Shown one piece after another: positions 10,001 through 18,409 of a stretch of DNA of 64,000 bases. The stretch comes from Dyadobacter sp. CY326. Its GTDB lineage: Bacteria > Bacteroidota > Bacteroidia > Cytophagales > Spirosomataceae. Position 1 is the first letter of the stretch. Each line of letters opens with the position of its first letter. The notes beneath the pieces were generated by a model that was not told where the DNA came from, ran no database searches, and saw only the letters and a program-made list of their open reading frames with translations. The position numbers were made by a program, and so were the translations under genes. Location of the stretch: the NCBI RefSeq assembly GCF_021390515.1, contig NZ_JAJUXI010000008.1, positions 310,001 to 374,000 of the forward strand. Direction: 5' to 3'.

Positions 10001-10450
10001 TACAAAGGTTTCGATCTCTCAGTCTACATGCAAGGAACTTATGGAAACGACATTCTGAACATTCAGCGTGCAGAAAGCAATGTTTCCGGACCTTGGGGAA
10101 ACCAAAGAAGAGAGATTCTTGACCGTTGGACGCCGACCAATACGAACACCAATATTTCACGTGCCCGCGTAACTGTAAATCCGCTCCTGGTACAATCGTC
10201 CTGGCTGATTGAAGACGGATCATTCTTGCGTGTGAAGACTGCATCTTTGGGTTACACTTTCAAACCGTCCAAAGGCATTAGTTCCTGCCGTGTGTATGTG
10301 TCAGGCCAGAACCTGCTGACTTTTACAAAATACTCCGGATTTGATCCCGAAGTAAATTCACCAGGAAACAACAACCTTCAACTCGGCGTAGACTATAACG
10401 CCTACCCTGCCGCCAGAACATTCCTGGTTGGGGTTAATGTGGGCTTTTAA
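7025..10450 (+). CDS. SusC/RagA TonB-dependent outer-membrane transporter with STN domain
   Basis: The 1141-residue protein carries in order: signal sequence (about 25-46, ending ATGYSQ), STN signalling domain (about 47-121), carboxypeptidase-regulatory-like domain (about 142-213, GKVTDEKGEALPGVN), plug with VVVGYGTQRKSDLTG and the SusC hallmark EILKDASATAIYGSRGANG, and a C-terminal 22-strand barrel ending in aromatic GVNVGF. It imports a ligand captured with SusD, using TonB energy. The STN domain shows it also signals to FecR. The long start at 7025 is kept because related proteins have a basic leader before the hydrophobic core; 7097 (MKLVTLF) is the alternative. Substrate cannot be read from the sequence. 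Confidence 0.93.
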   Translation: MIIIFLLRRGLSNRLAIPAKLFLTMKLVTLFLMATLSQVTATGYSQKISMESKNISIEAAFTAIESQTDYLFLYDKLDLPSAQLVSVNLKNATIDQALDQLFADLPLSYKVFKKNIVIKKKEKPREEARALSAQKPAVLQTLNGKVTDEKGEALPGVNIVVKGTSKGATTNTSGEYQIEITETGSILVFSYVGYLTQEIEAGSRTTLDVTLKTDDKALEEVVVVGYGTQRKSDLTGSISSIKAEDLKRLPTTSFDQAIQGRAAGVQVTQGSSAPGGRVSIRIRGGNSLSSGNEPLYVIDGYPITAGGTAGGNGAGQNPLASINPSDIASMEILKDASATAIYGSRGANGVVLITTKRGKAGKTSVTYDGYYGVQKVIKKLDMMNAREFATLVNEARANDGVATPAYPNATDLYNFPDPSSLGEGVDYQDEIFRSAAIQNHTLSISGGNDNTKIAVSGSYFDQKGVLKNSDFKRASIRANIDTKLSKNVMLSTNLTASKVWGNNGRSEGDGGGNANTVNAALIMPPTVPIFQQDGSYTRLNPTPGGSTVHNPVPIVLFQKDFQNVDRVLGTMAFTWNIITDLSLKVSLGTDMSSASRETYEPRQTVNGFNSNGRAGQSNRRSSSYLNENILSYNKTFDKHQFNAVAGYTLQMDRDQQFSAYSSNFLTDLYGPDNLDAGAAFTSPDSYKNQSKLVSYLGRINYTFNNKYLLSLTGRADGSSKFGVNNKWAFFPSVAVGYKLSEESFIQSIEAISNLKVRASFGKTGNQNISNYQSLARLGVFNYDLSGALVSGLAPGNIANPDLRWETTATTDFGIDLDLFGNRLNFVADYYYKKTTDLLWNISIPQTSGFASIFRNVGSLQNKGLELSIGGEIFAKEFKWNSQANWSMNRNKVLEIPGYTPTSQGELSGHLKVNGSWLAPGLPVGVWNLLQYDGVFQDQDQLDRGPRSTSNDKLGDARFVDRNGNGSINLAEDRMIVGDPNPDFIFGWSNNLSYKGFDLSVYMQGTYGNDILNIQRAESNVSGPWGNQRREILDRWTPTNTNTNISRARVTVNPLLVQSSWLIEDGSFLRVKTASLGYTFKPSKGISSCRVYVSGQNLLTFTKYSGFDPEVNSPGNNNLQLGVDYNAYPAARTFLVGVNVGF

Positions 10451-10477
10451 TTTATCAATGTTGCTACAAAATCAGAT

Positions 10478-11959
10478 ATGAAAACAAATCTTAAAATATG
10501 GGTATCTTCTGCAATTTTTGTGACCAGCCTGTTTGGCTGTCATGAGAGTTTTTTAGAAGAAAAGGTTTTCGATGCGCTGACGCCGCAAAACTTCTATCAA
10601 ACAGAAGCGGATATGCAGGCCGGCGTTATTTCGGTATACAATGCGATGCATGCCTTTGAAGTCTATGGAAGGCAAGCATGGCTTGCAGCCGAATATCCGG
10701 GCGAGTCTTCCTGGCCAAATAACTCCGGCGAAGCATGGCGCACGGAGCTCGACCAATATACTTGGACACCAAGTTCTACGGGCTTCAAACAACTTTGGAG
10801 TGGGCTTTTTAAAATGGTAAACCGCGCCAATACAGTGATTCAATATGCCGATCAGGTGACCTATGCCAATCCTGCAAACAAAGATCAGATCCTGGCCGAA
10901 ACAAGATTCCTACGTGGATTAGCCTACCTGACGCTTGTTCGCTTCTTCGATCACGTGCCTTATGTTGTGGTGGAAAACTCGACAGAACTTTATCCGTCTA
11001 ATGAAAATACCGATGACCAGGTTTGGACATTGATTATTGATGATTTTAAGTATGCCTTATCTGTTTTACCAGCAACACAAACCGGGAAAAACATTGGGAA
11101 AGCAACCGCCGGTGCCGCACAGACAATGTTAACAAAGGCCTATCTGACCAGAGCCGGAAAACCCTGGAACAAACCGGAATACTGGGCACTGGCCGCTGAC
11201 GAAGCCAACAAGATCATTAACAATGCTGCGTATGGCTATGGCTTGCATGCGCGTTATGACGATGTTTTCACCCTCGCCAATGAGCATGGAAAAGAATACA
11301 TTTTCAGTCTCGAACTCGAAAGCGGGATTGGTCTGGGAAAGGACTTTCCAACATTTACAGCAATACGCAGCGGAAATCAGCTGCGATTGGATGGCTGGTC
11401 CTCATTGGTTGCCGAAGAGAAATTCTTCAATTCAATGGATCCAAAAGATAAGAGACGTACCAAAACATTTGTTGTTTCTTATCCTGACATCCGTGGAAAT
11501 GGGACTGTCTACGAATATCCTAAGACGATCACATTGCCGCATTTTAACAAACTGATTAACCAGGACGACAACAAAGCAACGGGCACAGGCGATTATGCTA
11601 CAAACCTGCCGCTTACCCGCTATGCCGATGTGCTTTTAATGCATTCAGAAGCTGAAAATGAAGCAAAAGGGCCTAGCGTTGCGGCTGTTAAAGGCATTAA
11701 TGCTGTCCGGGAACGAGCAGGACTTGCACTTTTAACACCCGGTTCGATGACCAAAGAATCTTTAAGAAACGCCATCATTCAGGAGCGCGCCTGGGAACTT
11801 TGCGAAGAAGGCCATGCCTTTTTTGACTTAAAGCGTCAGAATGCTATTATCAAAAGAATTACCAATTTTAAACCGGAAGAAAAGCACTACGCATTCCCGG
11901 TTCCACAAGATGAACTGGACGTAAATCCAAACCTCCGGCAGCATCCAGCTTACAAGTAA
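10478..11959 (+). CDS. SusD/RagB family outer-membrane lipoprotein
   Basis: The 493-residue protein starts with a lipoprotein signal whose lipobox LFGC sets Cys near residue 21, then the SusD N-terminal region (QTEADMQAGVISVYNAM) and TPR helices (AETRFLRGLAYLTLVRFFDHVPY, the family signature). The C-terminal part has LRNAIIQERAWELCEEGHAFFDLKR and ends in FPVPQDELDVNPNLRQ, all typical. It is the surface ligand-binding lid of the preceding SusC, 27 bases downstream and surely co-transcribed. No glycoside hydrolase follows, so the ligand might be an oligosaccharide, peptide or other nutrient. A hairpin terminator begins three bases past the stop. Confidence 0.94.
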   Translation: MKTNLKIWVSSAIFVTSLFGCHESFLEEKVFDALTPQNFYQTEADMQAGVISVYNAMHAFEVYGRQAWLAAEYPGESSWPNNSGEAWRTELDQYTWTPSSTGFKQLWSGLFKMVNRANTVIQYADQVTYANPANKDQILAETRFLRGLAYLTLVRFFDHVPYVVVENSTELYPSNENTDDQVWTLIIDDFKYALSVLPATQTGKNIGKATAGAAQTMLTKAYLTRAGKPWNKPEYWALAADEANKIINNAAYGYGLHARYDDVFTLANEHGKEYIFSLELESGIGLGKDFPTFTAIRSGNQLRLDGWSSLVAEEKFFNSMDPKDKRRTKTFVVSYPDIRGNGTVYEYPKTITLPHFNKLINQDDNKATGTGDYATNLPLTRYADVLLMHSEAENEAKGPSVAAVKGINAVRERAGLALLTPGSMTKESLRNAIIQERAWELCEEGHAFFDLKRQNAIIKRITNFKPEEKHYAFPVPQDELDVNPNLRQHPAYK

Positions 11960-11961
11960 AT

Positions 11962-12002
11962 AAACAACAAAGAGGGCGTCAGGGGCGCCCTCTTTGTTGT
12001 TT
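11962..12002. terminator. Strong hairpin terminator after SusD
   Basis: A perfect 17-bp inverted repeat (arms 11962-11978 and 11986-12002, GC-rich core GAGGGCG/CGCCCTC) encloses a 7-base loop. The outer arms are A-rich on the left and T-rich on the right, so it can act on both strands. It closes the SusC/SusD unit. Confidence 0.8.
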
Positions 12003-12010
12003 ACCCTAGC

Positions 12011-12118
12011 CTAATCCTTCCAGGTAACTTCCCTGAACACAATGTGCTTGTGTCCGTCAGACTCAAACAAAAGAGCCACAAGTTTTCCCCTGTTTTTAAC
12101 AGGTCGGAATAGGCTGTG
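12011..12118 (-). pseudogene. Possible C-terminal remnant of a BNR/sialidase-like gene
   Basis: On the minus strand an open stretch of about 35 codons ends at a TAG (12011-12013) and reads GKLVALLFES then HIVFREVTWKD, resembling the last blade of sialidase/BNR-type proteins. A YSDLL-like segment just upstream lies in another frame. No start or catalytic region is present. It lies between the SusD terminator and the SGNH-type gene. The assignment rests on resemblance only and is weak. Confidence 0.3.
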
Positions 12119-12134
12119 TATTAAATTATTTTGT

Positions 12135-12142
12135 TAGCTTTG
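12135..12142 (+). promoter_or_regulatory. Candidate -7 promoter box for the SGNH-type gene
   Basis: TAGCTTTG matches the Bacteroidota TAnnTTTG -7 consensus and lies 40 bases before the start codon at 12182. No clear TTG at -33 is seen. Confidence 0.4.
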
Positions 12143-12181
12143 GTTACATAATGCGTTCAGCCTCTATTATTTATAAGTTGT

Positions 12182-13507
12182 ATGAAGAAGTTTCTGCGAA
12201 CATCCATTTTTGTGAGTGCCGTTTGTTTTGCTTGTACCTTATCATGCCGCAAGTCTGCGGAAATAATAGAAGTTGAAAAGGAGATTACGGATAGCATTAC
12301 ACCAAGTATTCCAAACACTGGGCAGATGCCAGATCCGGCGTTTCTGAAACGATACATTGATGTTGGCTTTATCGACGGCGAAGTTTCGAAAGCTCCAATG
12401 GAGAGCCCGTTACTTCCGTGGCTCAAAAAGGAATTGCGTCCCTTTAATAACGGTAATCTCAATTTGACAGGAACAAATACGCCTTTGCTGGCTTTTGGAG
12501 ATGGAATGTCATCAGGTTGGACGGATGGAGGGTTGTACAGGGCAGGGCAACAAACTGCCTTTCCCAATCTGGTGGCGCGTCAGATGGCTTTAAAGGATTT
12601 CAAATCGCCATTGTTTGACCTCGAACATGGGAATGGAACCGGATATCTGGTGGTTAACAAAACGAGTAGCCAGCCATCCTGGTCTGAGGTGAGTAATAAC
12701 CTGGCGATAATATCACGGAGCCACGTCCCTGAACTGGTCCCATATCTTGGCGGGGATGTTGAAAACATGTCTGAGCCCAAGGTCGATCACGCAGGAATTA
12801 GCGGCACGCTTTCACCCAAAGAAAATGGATGGATCTATGGCAACGACGGCCGTGGCTGGACAGAGGATATGATCTTTTTTTGGCGCATGCAACCCAATGC
12901 TGACAAATACAGGGATAGTTATTGGGACCTGTTAAACAAGAGTCTGAACTCCAAAAAGCCAGCAATTGTGCTGTCCAGCTTTGGATTTGATTTGTGGACT
13001 GAACTGAACTTGAAAAACAAAGCTGAGGGCATGGACTGGCAGAATGCATCATCTGAAACGTCTGCGCTTGCTATCAATGTGGCTGAACTGGCGCAAAGAT
13101 CGGGTGCTCAGGGAATCGTCTATACATTGCCGGCTTTCAAGCATTTAGCCTATTACGATTGGCAAAAGTAATACGCAACGCCATTCAATCCTGAGCGCCA
13201 GGAATGGGGAACACCTACCGCTACCAACAAACGTATCCGCCAAGAAGCAAATGAGAAAAAATTGCTGGTCGTGGATCTTGAAGCTTTGTACGCGAAGATT
13301 TCAGAAGGCAGTTACGTGACAGAGGATGGTATGAAAATCAGTGGAAAGCCAGGCGGGAATTTCTTTTCAAGCGATGGAATTTACCCATCTGCAATTGGAA
13401 ACGCTGTCATTGCCAATGAAACGATCAAGGTTATCAATGCAAAGTTCCACTCACAAATTCCGCTAATCAATTTAAGTGAGTTTGCTTCCTATCTGAGAAC
13501 AAACTGA
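12182..13507 (+). pseudogene. SGNH/GDSL-type lipoprotein interrupted by an in-frame TAA
   Basis: A lipoprotein signal (lipobox TLSC) opens a frame of 329 codons that stops at TAA 13169-13171. The same frame continues without another stop for 111 codons to 13507, through NPERQEWGTP, LLVVDLEALY and a typical SGNH ending (DGIYPSAIGNAVIANE). Block I reads FGDGMSSGWTDGG where this family normally has GDS, and the DGxHPS block has Tyr in place of His, so the nucleophile and the catalytic His both appear lost (comparison from memory of the family). The stop separates block V from the rest. It may be a decayed esterase, a sequencing error, or a read-through gene. Downstream at 13603-13619 is a small 7-bp hairpin without a T-run. 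Confidence 0.75.
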
Positions 13508-13747
13508 GATCGTTATTATGGATTTTCACCGGCATCGCGATCTTTATTGGACGCTTGGCTTATTTGGCCTTTCAGAATGCATTAAATCAGCATTGATAAA
13601 CCCCGTAAGAAGCTTACGGAGCGAGTAAGATTATCCCTTTTCAAATACATAAAGCTGCTTTATAAAAATTATTTTACATACAAAACATGAATTAATAAAT
13701 GATAATACATACATTTCGTGACAATATACTTAATAAACCCATTATCC

Positions 13748-14083
13748 ATGAAAGGAGCCAATCTGGGCGAATTTGAAGAACTGGTATTACTCACAATCGC
13801 TTCCCTGGCCAGCGAAGCATATAGTGTTGCCATTTGCGATGAGCTCGAAAAATTCTCCGGTCGCAGTGCCAAACTCGGCGTGGTACACTCCGTACTCAAC
13901 CGGCTGGAAGAAAAAGGACTGGCAAAAAGCCGGCTTGGTGATGCTACCAGCACGCGCGGCGGCAAACGGAAACGCTACTATGAAGTGAGCCACACCGGCA
14001 AGGTCGCGTTATTGAAAGCGAAAGAAATACGCGAAAACATCTGGCGCAACATCCCCGGCTTTAACCTGGAAGGTTCGATATGA
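13748..14083 (+). CDS. PadR family transcriptional regulator
   Basis: The 111-residue winged-helix protein starts MKGANLGEFEELVLLTIASL, the standard opening of this PadR subgroup, followed by the recognition region VVHSVLNRLEEKGLAKS and the wing RGGKRKRYYEV. A start ten codons earlier (13718) is possible but the family begins at 13748. Its stop overlaps the permease start as ATGA (14080-14083), so the two are translationally coupled. By analogy with PadR systems it probably represses its own operon and responds to a compound that the permease handles. The second PadR of the window (45992) is a clear paralogue. Confidence 0.9.
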   Translation: MKGANLGEFEELVLLTIASLASEAYSVAICDELEKFSGRSAKLGVVHSVLNRLEEKGLAKSRLGDATSTRGGKRKRYYEVSHTGKVALLKAKEIRENIWRNIPGFNLEGSI

Positions 14084-16698
14084 AACAGAAAGAAAAAGCC
14101 ACACCCCCGCGCTGGGCGACCCGTTTTCTGCATTGGTACTGCCGCCCGCGCTTGCTGGAAGATCTTGAAGGCGACCTTAACGAATATTTTGAAAGGAATG
14201 TGCAGCAAAAAGGCGCCAGAAAAGCCCGGCTGATCTACGCGATCGATGTGATCAAGTTTTTGAGACCTTATACCATCCGAAAAATAGAGTTCTTCAACAT
14301 TTTCATTCATTGGATCATGATCGGCAGCTATCTCAAAACATCCCGGCGAAGCCTCGTCCGTAATAAATTGTTTTCATTGATTAATATTATCGGACTCGCA
14401 GTCAGCATGTCAGTTGGGTTGCTGGTCATCTCCATTGTCACTGATTTTTATTCGTATGACGATTTTCAGGGAAAGAAAAACCGAACTTACCGGGTGATTA
14501 CTAAAACGTTGGAAAAAGGGCAAACCTCTGACTTGAAGCTGGCTTCAACTTCGGTAGAAGTTGGCGAAAAGATTAGAGAGGCAATTCCTGCTGTTGAAGA
14601 TGTTACCATAATCCGGCGGGAGTTTTCGGGCGATGTGAAAGTCGGCGATGCCACGTTTCCATTGCAGGCAACTTACGCTGACAATTCTTTTCTCAAAATT
14701 TTTACGTTTCCCCTCCTTAAAGGTGACGTCACAACTGCTCTCAAAAATCCCAATTCGCTGGTCCTCACCGAAAAAACCGCTAAAAAAATGTTCGGTAATG
14801 CCGAGCCACTGGGCAAAGCAGTGCAAGTTGACACCGTCAGTTTCGTGGTGACCGGCGTCGCAAAAGACATTCCTGCATTGTCCCACATCGATTTCGACGC
14901 GCTGGTTTCATTTTCGACGCTGGATGGCAATCACACGGATTCCGATCTTCACAGCTGGGCAAATATCTGGTCGAATTATGTATACGTTACATTCCCAGGC
15001 AAAGTCGATCCGGCGACCATACAGCCCGCGCTAGACAGACTTAGTGTCCAGGAAAACAAAACATTGCCAAACCGCAAAGTATGGGTCTCTCTGCAGCCGG
15101 TTGGAGAGATTATCATGGCCGGCTCACTCTCTAACAATGTGGGGCCCGCCGTTGACCCGATCACGGTATGGATACTTGGTGGACTGGCACTAGTGATCAT
15201 CCTTTCGGCATGTTTCAATTATACCAATCTCTCCATTGCACGCTCGATGCGCAGGTCGCGGGAGGTCGGCATTCGAAAGATCATCGGTGCGCAAAAAAGT
15301 CATGTATTAGGCCAGTTTATTGCGGAGTCGGTCATCATTGCATTGCTCGCGCTGGTATTTTCATTTGCCCTGTTTTTGGTCTTGAGAAAACAATTCCTCG
15401 GGCTCGACAAGAATATTCCCGAACTGCTCACGCTTGATATTTCTTTTAAAACCATTATACTTTTTATCCTGCTGGCGGCCGTTACCGGCATCATCGCCGG
15501 TTTTTTACCCGCGGTATTTTTTTCAAAGATCAATGCGCTGGTGGTGATGAAAGACGCGTCCAGCTTAAAAATTTTCCGCCGGATCGGCATCCGCAAAGCA
15601 TTGATCGTGACCCAGTTTACATTATCGCTCATATTCATAGCCGCAACGGTGGTTGGCTACACACAATACAAAGGATTTCTGTCATTTGATCTGGGTTTTA
15701 CGACAGATAACATTGTCAATATCAAGCTCAAAGGCAACAATGGCGCACTTGTTGCCAAAGAGTTGTCACAGATCCCGGCTGTTAAAGGAATTTCCAAATC
15801 CATGATGGTCACCAGCCTCGGCAGCATCCATGGCACAGGTTTGAAATATCATGGCGACTCGGCGGTTGTCTGGCTGAACACAGTCGATGAACATTATCTG
15901 CCGCTTCACGATCACAAATTTGTTGCGGGAAAAAATTTTCAGCTGCGACCTGGAAAAGGAAAAGAAAGCGAGATCATCGTAAACCAGCAAGTATTGAAGC
16001 GTTTTAACATAGCAAATCGTAATGCGGAAAAAGCATTGGGTGAGATCGTCGACGTTGGAGGAATCAAACTTGTCATTGTCGGTGTGCTCAAAGACTTTCA
16101 TTATGGCACTCTTGAAAACAAGATCGAGCCCGTGATATTCCGCTATTCCGCCGAGCCTGAAAGTTTTCTCAATGTCAAGATTGCCTCCAAAGACCTGCCG
16201 GCCACGCTCGCAAATATCAAAACCGTTTGGCAAAAACTGGATAAAGTCCATGAGCTGGATGCGCGGTTTTATGACGAACAGATTGAGGCAGCTTATGGCC
16301 AGTTTTCAATGATGATCAAAGTCATCGGCTTCATTGCATTTCTTGCTATTTGTATTGCTTCACTGGGCTTGTTCGGTATGGTCGTATTTACGACGGAAAC
16401 CAAATTGAAGGAAATTAGCATCCGCAAAGTACTTGGCGCCAGCGAAACCGGTCTTGTGTTTTTGTTATGCAAAGGTTTTCTGGCTTTGCTGCTTATTTCA
16501 GCATTGATCGCATTGCCCGCTACTTACTTTTTCTTCGACAAAGTTCTCCTAACCCGTTTTGTCTATCATCAGCCGATCAGTCTGACCGAAATGCTTGGCG
16601 GCGCATTCATCGTCATGCTCCTGGCTTTCCTTCTTATTGGTTCACAAACGATGAAAGCAGCCAGGAATAACCCGGCAAAAGTTTTGAAAAGCGACTAA
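14080..16698 (+). CDS. Prefixed MacB/FtsX-like ABC permease
   Basis: The 872-residue membrane protein begins with a cytoplasmic prefix domain of about 75 residues (PPRWATRFLHWYCRPRLLEDLEGDLNEYF), known as permease prefix domain 2. Then come two tandem MacB/FtsX units, each with a membrane helix, a periplasmic core (PCD) and a three-helix FtsX region; RSREVGIRKIIGAQK (near 390) and KEISIRKVLGAS (near 785) are the conserved cytoplasmic loops. It is about twice the size of MacB because both permease halves are fused. No ATPase gene is nearby, so an ATPase must come from elsewhere. PadR coupling suggests inducible export or envelope stress function; the substrate is unknown. Confidence 0.9.
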   Translation: MKQKEKATPPRWATRFLHWYCRPRLLEDLEGDLNEYFERNVQQKGARKARLIYAIDVIKFLRPYTIRKIEFFNIFIHWIMIGSYLKTSRRSLVRNKLFSLINIIGLAVSMSVGLLVISIVTDFYSYDDFQGKKNRTYRVITKTLEKGQTSDLKLASTSVEVGEKIREAIPAVEDVTIIRREFSGDVKVGDATFPLQATYADNSFLKIFTFPLLKGDVTTALKNPNSLVLTEKTAKKMFGNAEPLGKAVQVDTVSFVVTGVAKDIPALSHIDFDALVSFSTLDGNHTDSDLHSWANIWSNYVYVTFPGKVDPATIQPALDRLSVQENKTLPNRKVWVSLQPVGEIIMAGSLSNNVGPAVDPITVWILGGLALVIILSACFNYTNLSIARSMRRSREVGIRKIIGAQKSHVLGQFIAESVIIALLALVFSFALFLVLRKQFLGLDKNIPELLTLDISFKTIILFILLAAVTGIIAGFLPAVFFSKINALVVMKDASSLKIFRRIGIRKALIVTQFTLSLIFIAATVVGYTQYKGFLSFDLGFTTDNIVNIKLKGNNGALVAKELSQIPAVKGISKSMMVTSLGSIHGTGLKYHGDSAVVWLNTVDEHYLPLHDHKFVAGKNFQLRPGKGKESEIIVNQQVLKRFNIANRNAEKALGEIVDVGGIKLVIVGVLKDFHYGTLENKIEPVIFRYSAEPESFLNVKIASKDLPATLANIKTVWQKLDKVHELDARFYDEQIEAAYGQFSMMIKVIGFIAFLAICIASLGLFGMVVFTTETKLKEISIRKVLGASETGLVFLLCKGFLALLLISALIALPATYFFFDKVLLTRFVYHQPISLTEMLGGAFIVMLLAFLLIGSQTMKAARNNPAKVLKSD

Positions 16699-16711
16699 GG
16701 AAAGTCGTTGA

Positions 16712-17524
16712 TCATTCGCATAACTTCATCGATGGTTCGGGCACCACGGAGATTGCTCTATTATTCATATCTACCTTATCAGCCGCGAAAATTTCGCCTG
16801 TCGCCTTATCTTGAAGAAAACCAATGACTTCCCATTCAGCTTCCATAAATTCTTTCGGCAGGGTGATACTAACCTGGCCATTTGCTGGCTTTTCCAATTT
16901 AAATGACTGCAACCGTCTCACAATCTGCACATGACGCAATGTACGGCCACCATTTTCACCACGTTTAATCTGGCGCTCAGCATTTTTTTGAACCACTGCT
17001 ATCATAAGCTCGACATTCTTGCTTGCCGACGATTGGTAAGCGATGGCCATTTTTCCTGCTTCTGGTTTTCCAGTTAATTTTAATGTGTTGGCCGGGCTGC
17101 CTTGGAGACCATTTCTCAGGGCATTGGTCAAAGCCGCCTCATTCGACCCGACAAATTCGGTTTTGCCGTTGACGATCACTTGCGGCGTGTAAACCTGCGC
17201 ATTCAGCTTATTTGCATACCAATATTGGCGTTTGGTATTTTCAGGGCTGCTGAAAATATCCCTCCAACCCTGATGATCCCAATAATCAATGTGGTAAGCC
17301 AGGATGTAAATCGGTTTTTCACCAGCTTGCTTTTGTAAATTCCCTAGCAGCTCATCGGCGCGCGGGCAGCTTGAACAGCCTTCGGAGGTGAATAATTCCA
17401 GGACAACAAATCCGTCGCCTTTTGCTGTTTTGTCGTCGGCTGGTTTTTGTTTTACTGCTCCGTTGCTGAGGTTTGCCATGAACAATAAGCCTGACACTAA
17501 GGCCAAAATGTTTTTCGTTTTCAT
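16712..17524 (-). CDS. DUF1223 family secreted thioredoxin-like protein
   Basis: The 270-residue protein has a signal peptide (about 1-22) and a thioredoxin-like DUF1223 domain: VVLELFTSEGCSSCPRADELL with the CxxC pair Cys50/Cys53, then ILAYHIDYWDHQGWRD and YTPQVIVNG, the last including the cis-proline segment. It is expected in the periplasm. Family function is not established; a redox role is suggested by the CxxC. It converges with the ABC permease (13 bases between stops) and follows the LytT gene by 123 bases. Confidence 0.88.
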   Translation of the reverse strand: MKTKNILALVSGLLFMANLSNGAVKQKPADDKTAKGDGFVVLELFTSEGCSSCPRADELLGNLQKQAGEKPIYILAYHIDYWDHQGWRDIFSSPENTKRQYWYANKLNAQVYTPQVIVNGKTEFVGSNEAALTNALRNGLQGSPANTLKLTGKPEAGKMAIAYQSSASKNVELMIAVVQKNAERQIKRGENGGRTLRHVQIVRRLQSFKLEKPANGQVSITLPKEFMEAEWEVIGFLQDKATGEIFAADKVDMNNRAISVVPEPSMKLCE

Positions 17525-17647
17525 AGATTTTGATTTTTAAATATGAACCAAACTTATGACCACACACGGCAGAAAACGAGAAGATTTGGGTTGAACAGGA
17601 CCATTGAAACTGCCAATCAGACATAACGGCCGTGAAAATTTTACGTG

Positions 17648-18409
17648 CTAACGATTTTCCATCCATGCAAGAAACGAGGGCGCTTTTTCCTTGTTAATCA
17701 GCAATTGATCAGGTGTGTCTATGACCAGCTTCACATACAGTTTCCGCATAAAATAATGCTCAATTTCCTTGATCGCTGAGAAATTAACGAGATACTGGCG
17801 GTTCACCCGGAAAAATTGCTTTTGGCTAACTAATCCTGCGATTTGATCGAGCGCCTGATTTAGCGAAAACTCCTGTCCATCGAAACACATGATCATTGAA
17901 GTTTCATTTCTAATGTAGAAAAAGGCGATTTGCGCAGTCTGGACAGTGGTGTATTTTTGATGTTTAAATACCAAAAAACTGGTTTTCTCGGCTTGGGGAG
18001 CCATCCTGCTCAGTAACTCGCTCAGGTCTGGGATTGCTTTTTGTTGGAAGAAGTTTTTGAGGTCGTCGACTTTGCCGAGCGCGCCTGCAATGTCTTCTTT
18101 CGAGAATGGTTTCAGCACATAATCCACGCCATTGCGCTTGAATGCTTCCAGCGAGTATTCGTCATATGCCGTACAAAAAACGACCGGACAAACAATCTCC
18201 ACAGATTTAAAGATCTCAAAACTTAATCCGTCGGCCAGCTGAATGTCCATAAAAATAAGGTCTGGCTGCGGGCCGGCGGAAAGCGCCTCAACCGCTTCTT
18301 CAATGCTCTGATAAGGACCCGTGATTTTGGCTAGCGGGCGAAGTTGCTGTAAAATATTTTCAAGGGACCGGGCTGTTTTTAGCTCGTCCTCAATGATTAC
18401 GATGTTCAT
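17648..18409 (-). CDS. LytTR family response regulator
   Basis: The 253-residue protein has an N-terminal receiver (about 1-120) with acidic residues EDE at 7-9, phospho-acceptor Asp55 in IFMDIQ, Thr in FCTAYDE and Lys in VLKPFS. The C-terminal LytTR DNA-binding domain (about 150-250) includes FFRVNRQYLVN and a basic end. Its start overlaps the end of the histidine kinase gene by 20 bases, so they form a tightly coupled two-component system. Targets are unknown; LytTR regulators usually bind paired direct repeats near their own or adjacent genes. Confidence 0.93.
   Translation of the reverse strand: MNIVIIEDELKTARSLENILQQLRPLAKITGPYQSIEEAVEALSAGPQPDLIFMDIQLADGLSFEIFKSVEIVCPVVFCTAYDEYSLEAFKRNGVDYVLKPFSKEDIAGALGKVDDLKNFFQQKAIPDLSELLSRMAPQAEKTSFLVFKHQKYTTVQTAQIAFFYIRNETSMIMCFDGQEFSLNQALDQIAGLVSQKQFFRVNRQYLVNFSAIKEIEHYFMRKLYVKLVIDTPDQLLINKEKAPSFLAWMENR

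Noticed and set aside
13603..13619. 7-bp inverted repeat before the PadR gene
   Set aside because: Loop of three bases and no T-run; too far upstream to be tied to the PadR promoter with confidence.
15766..16251. Minus-strand open frame of 161 codons inside the first prefixed permease
   Set aside because: Antisense shadow of a conserved permease; no family resemblance.
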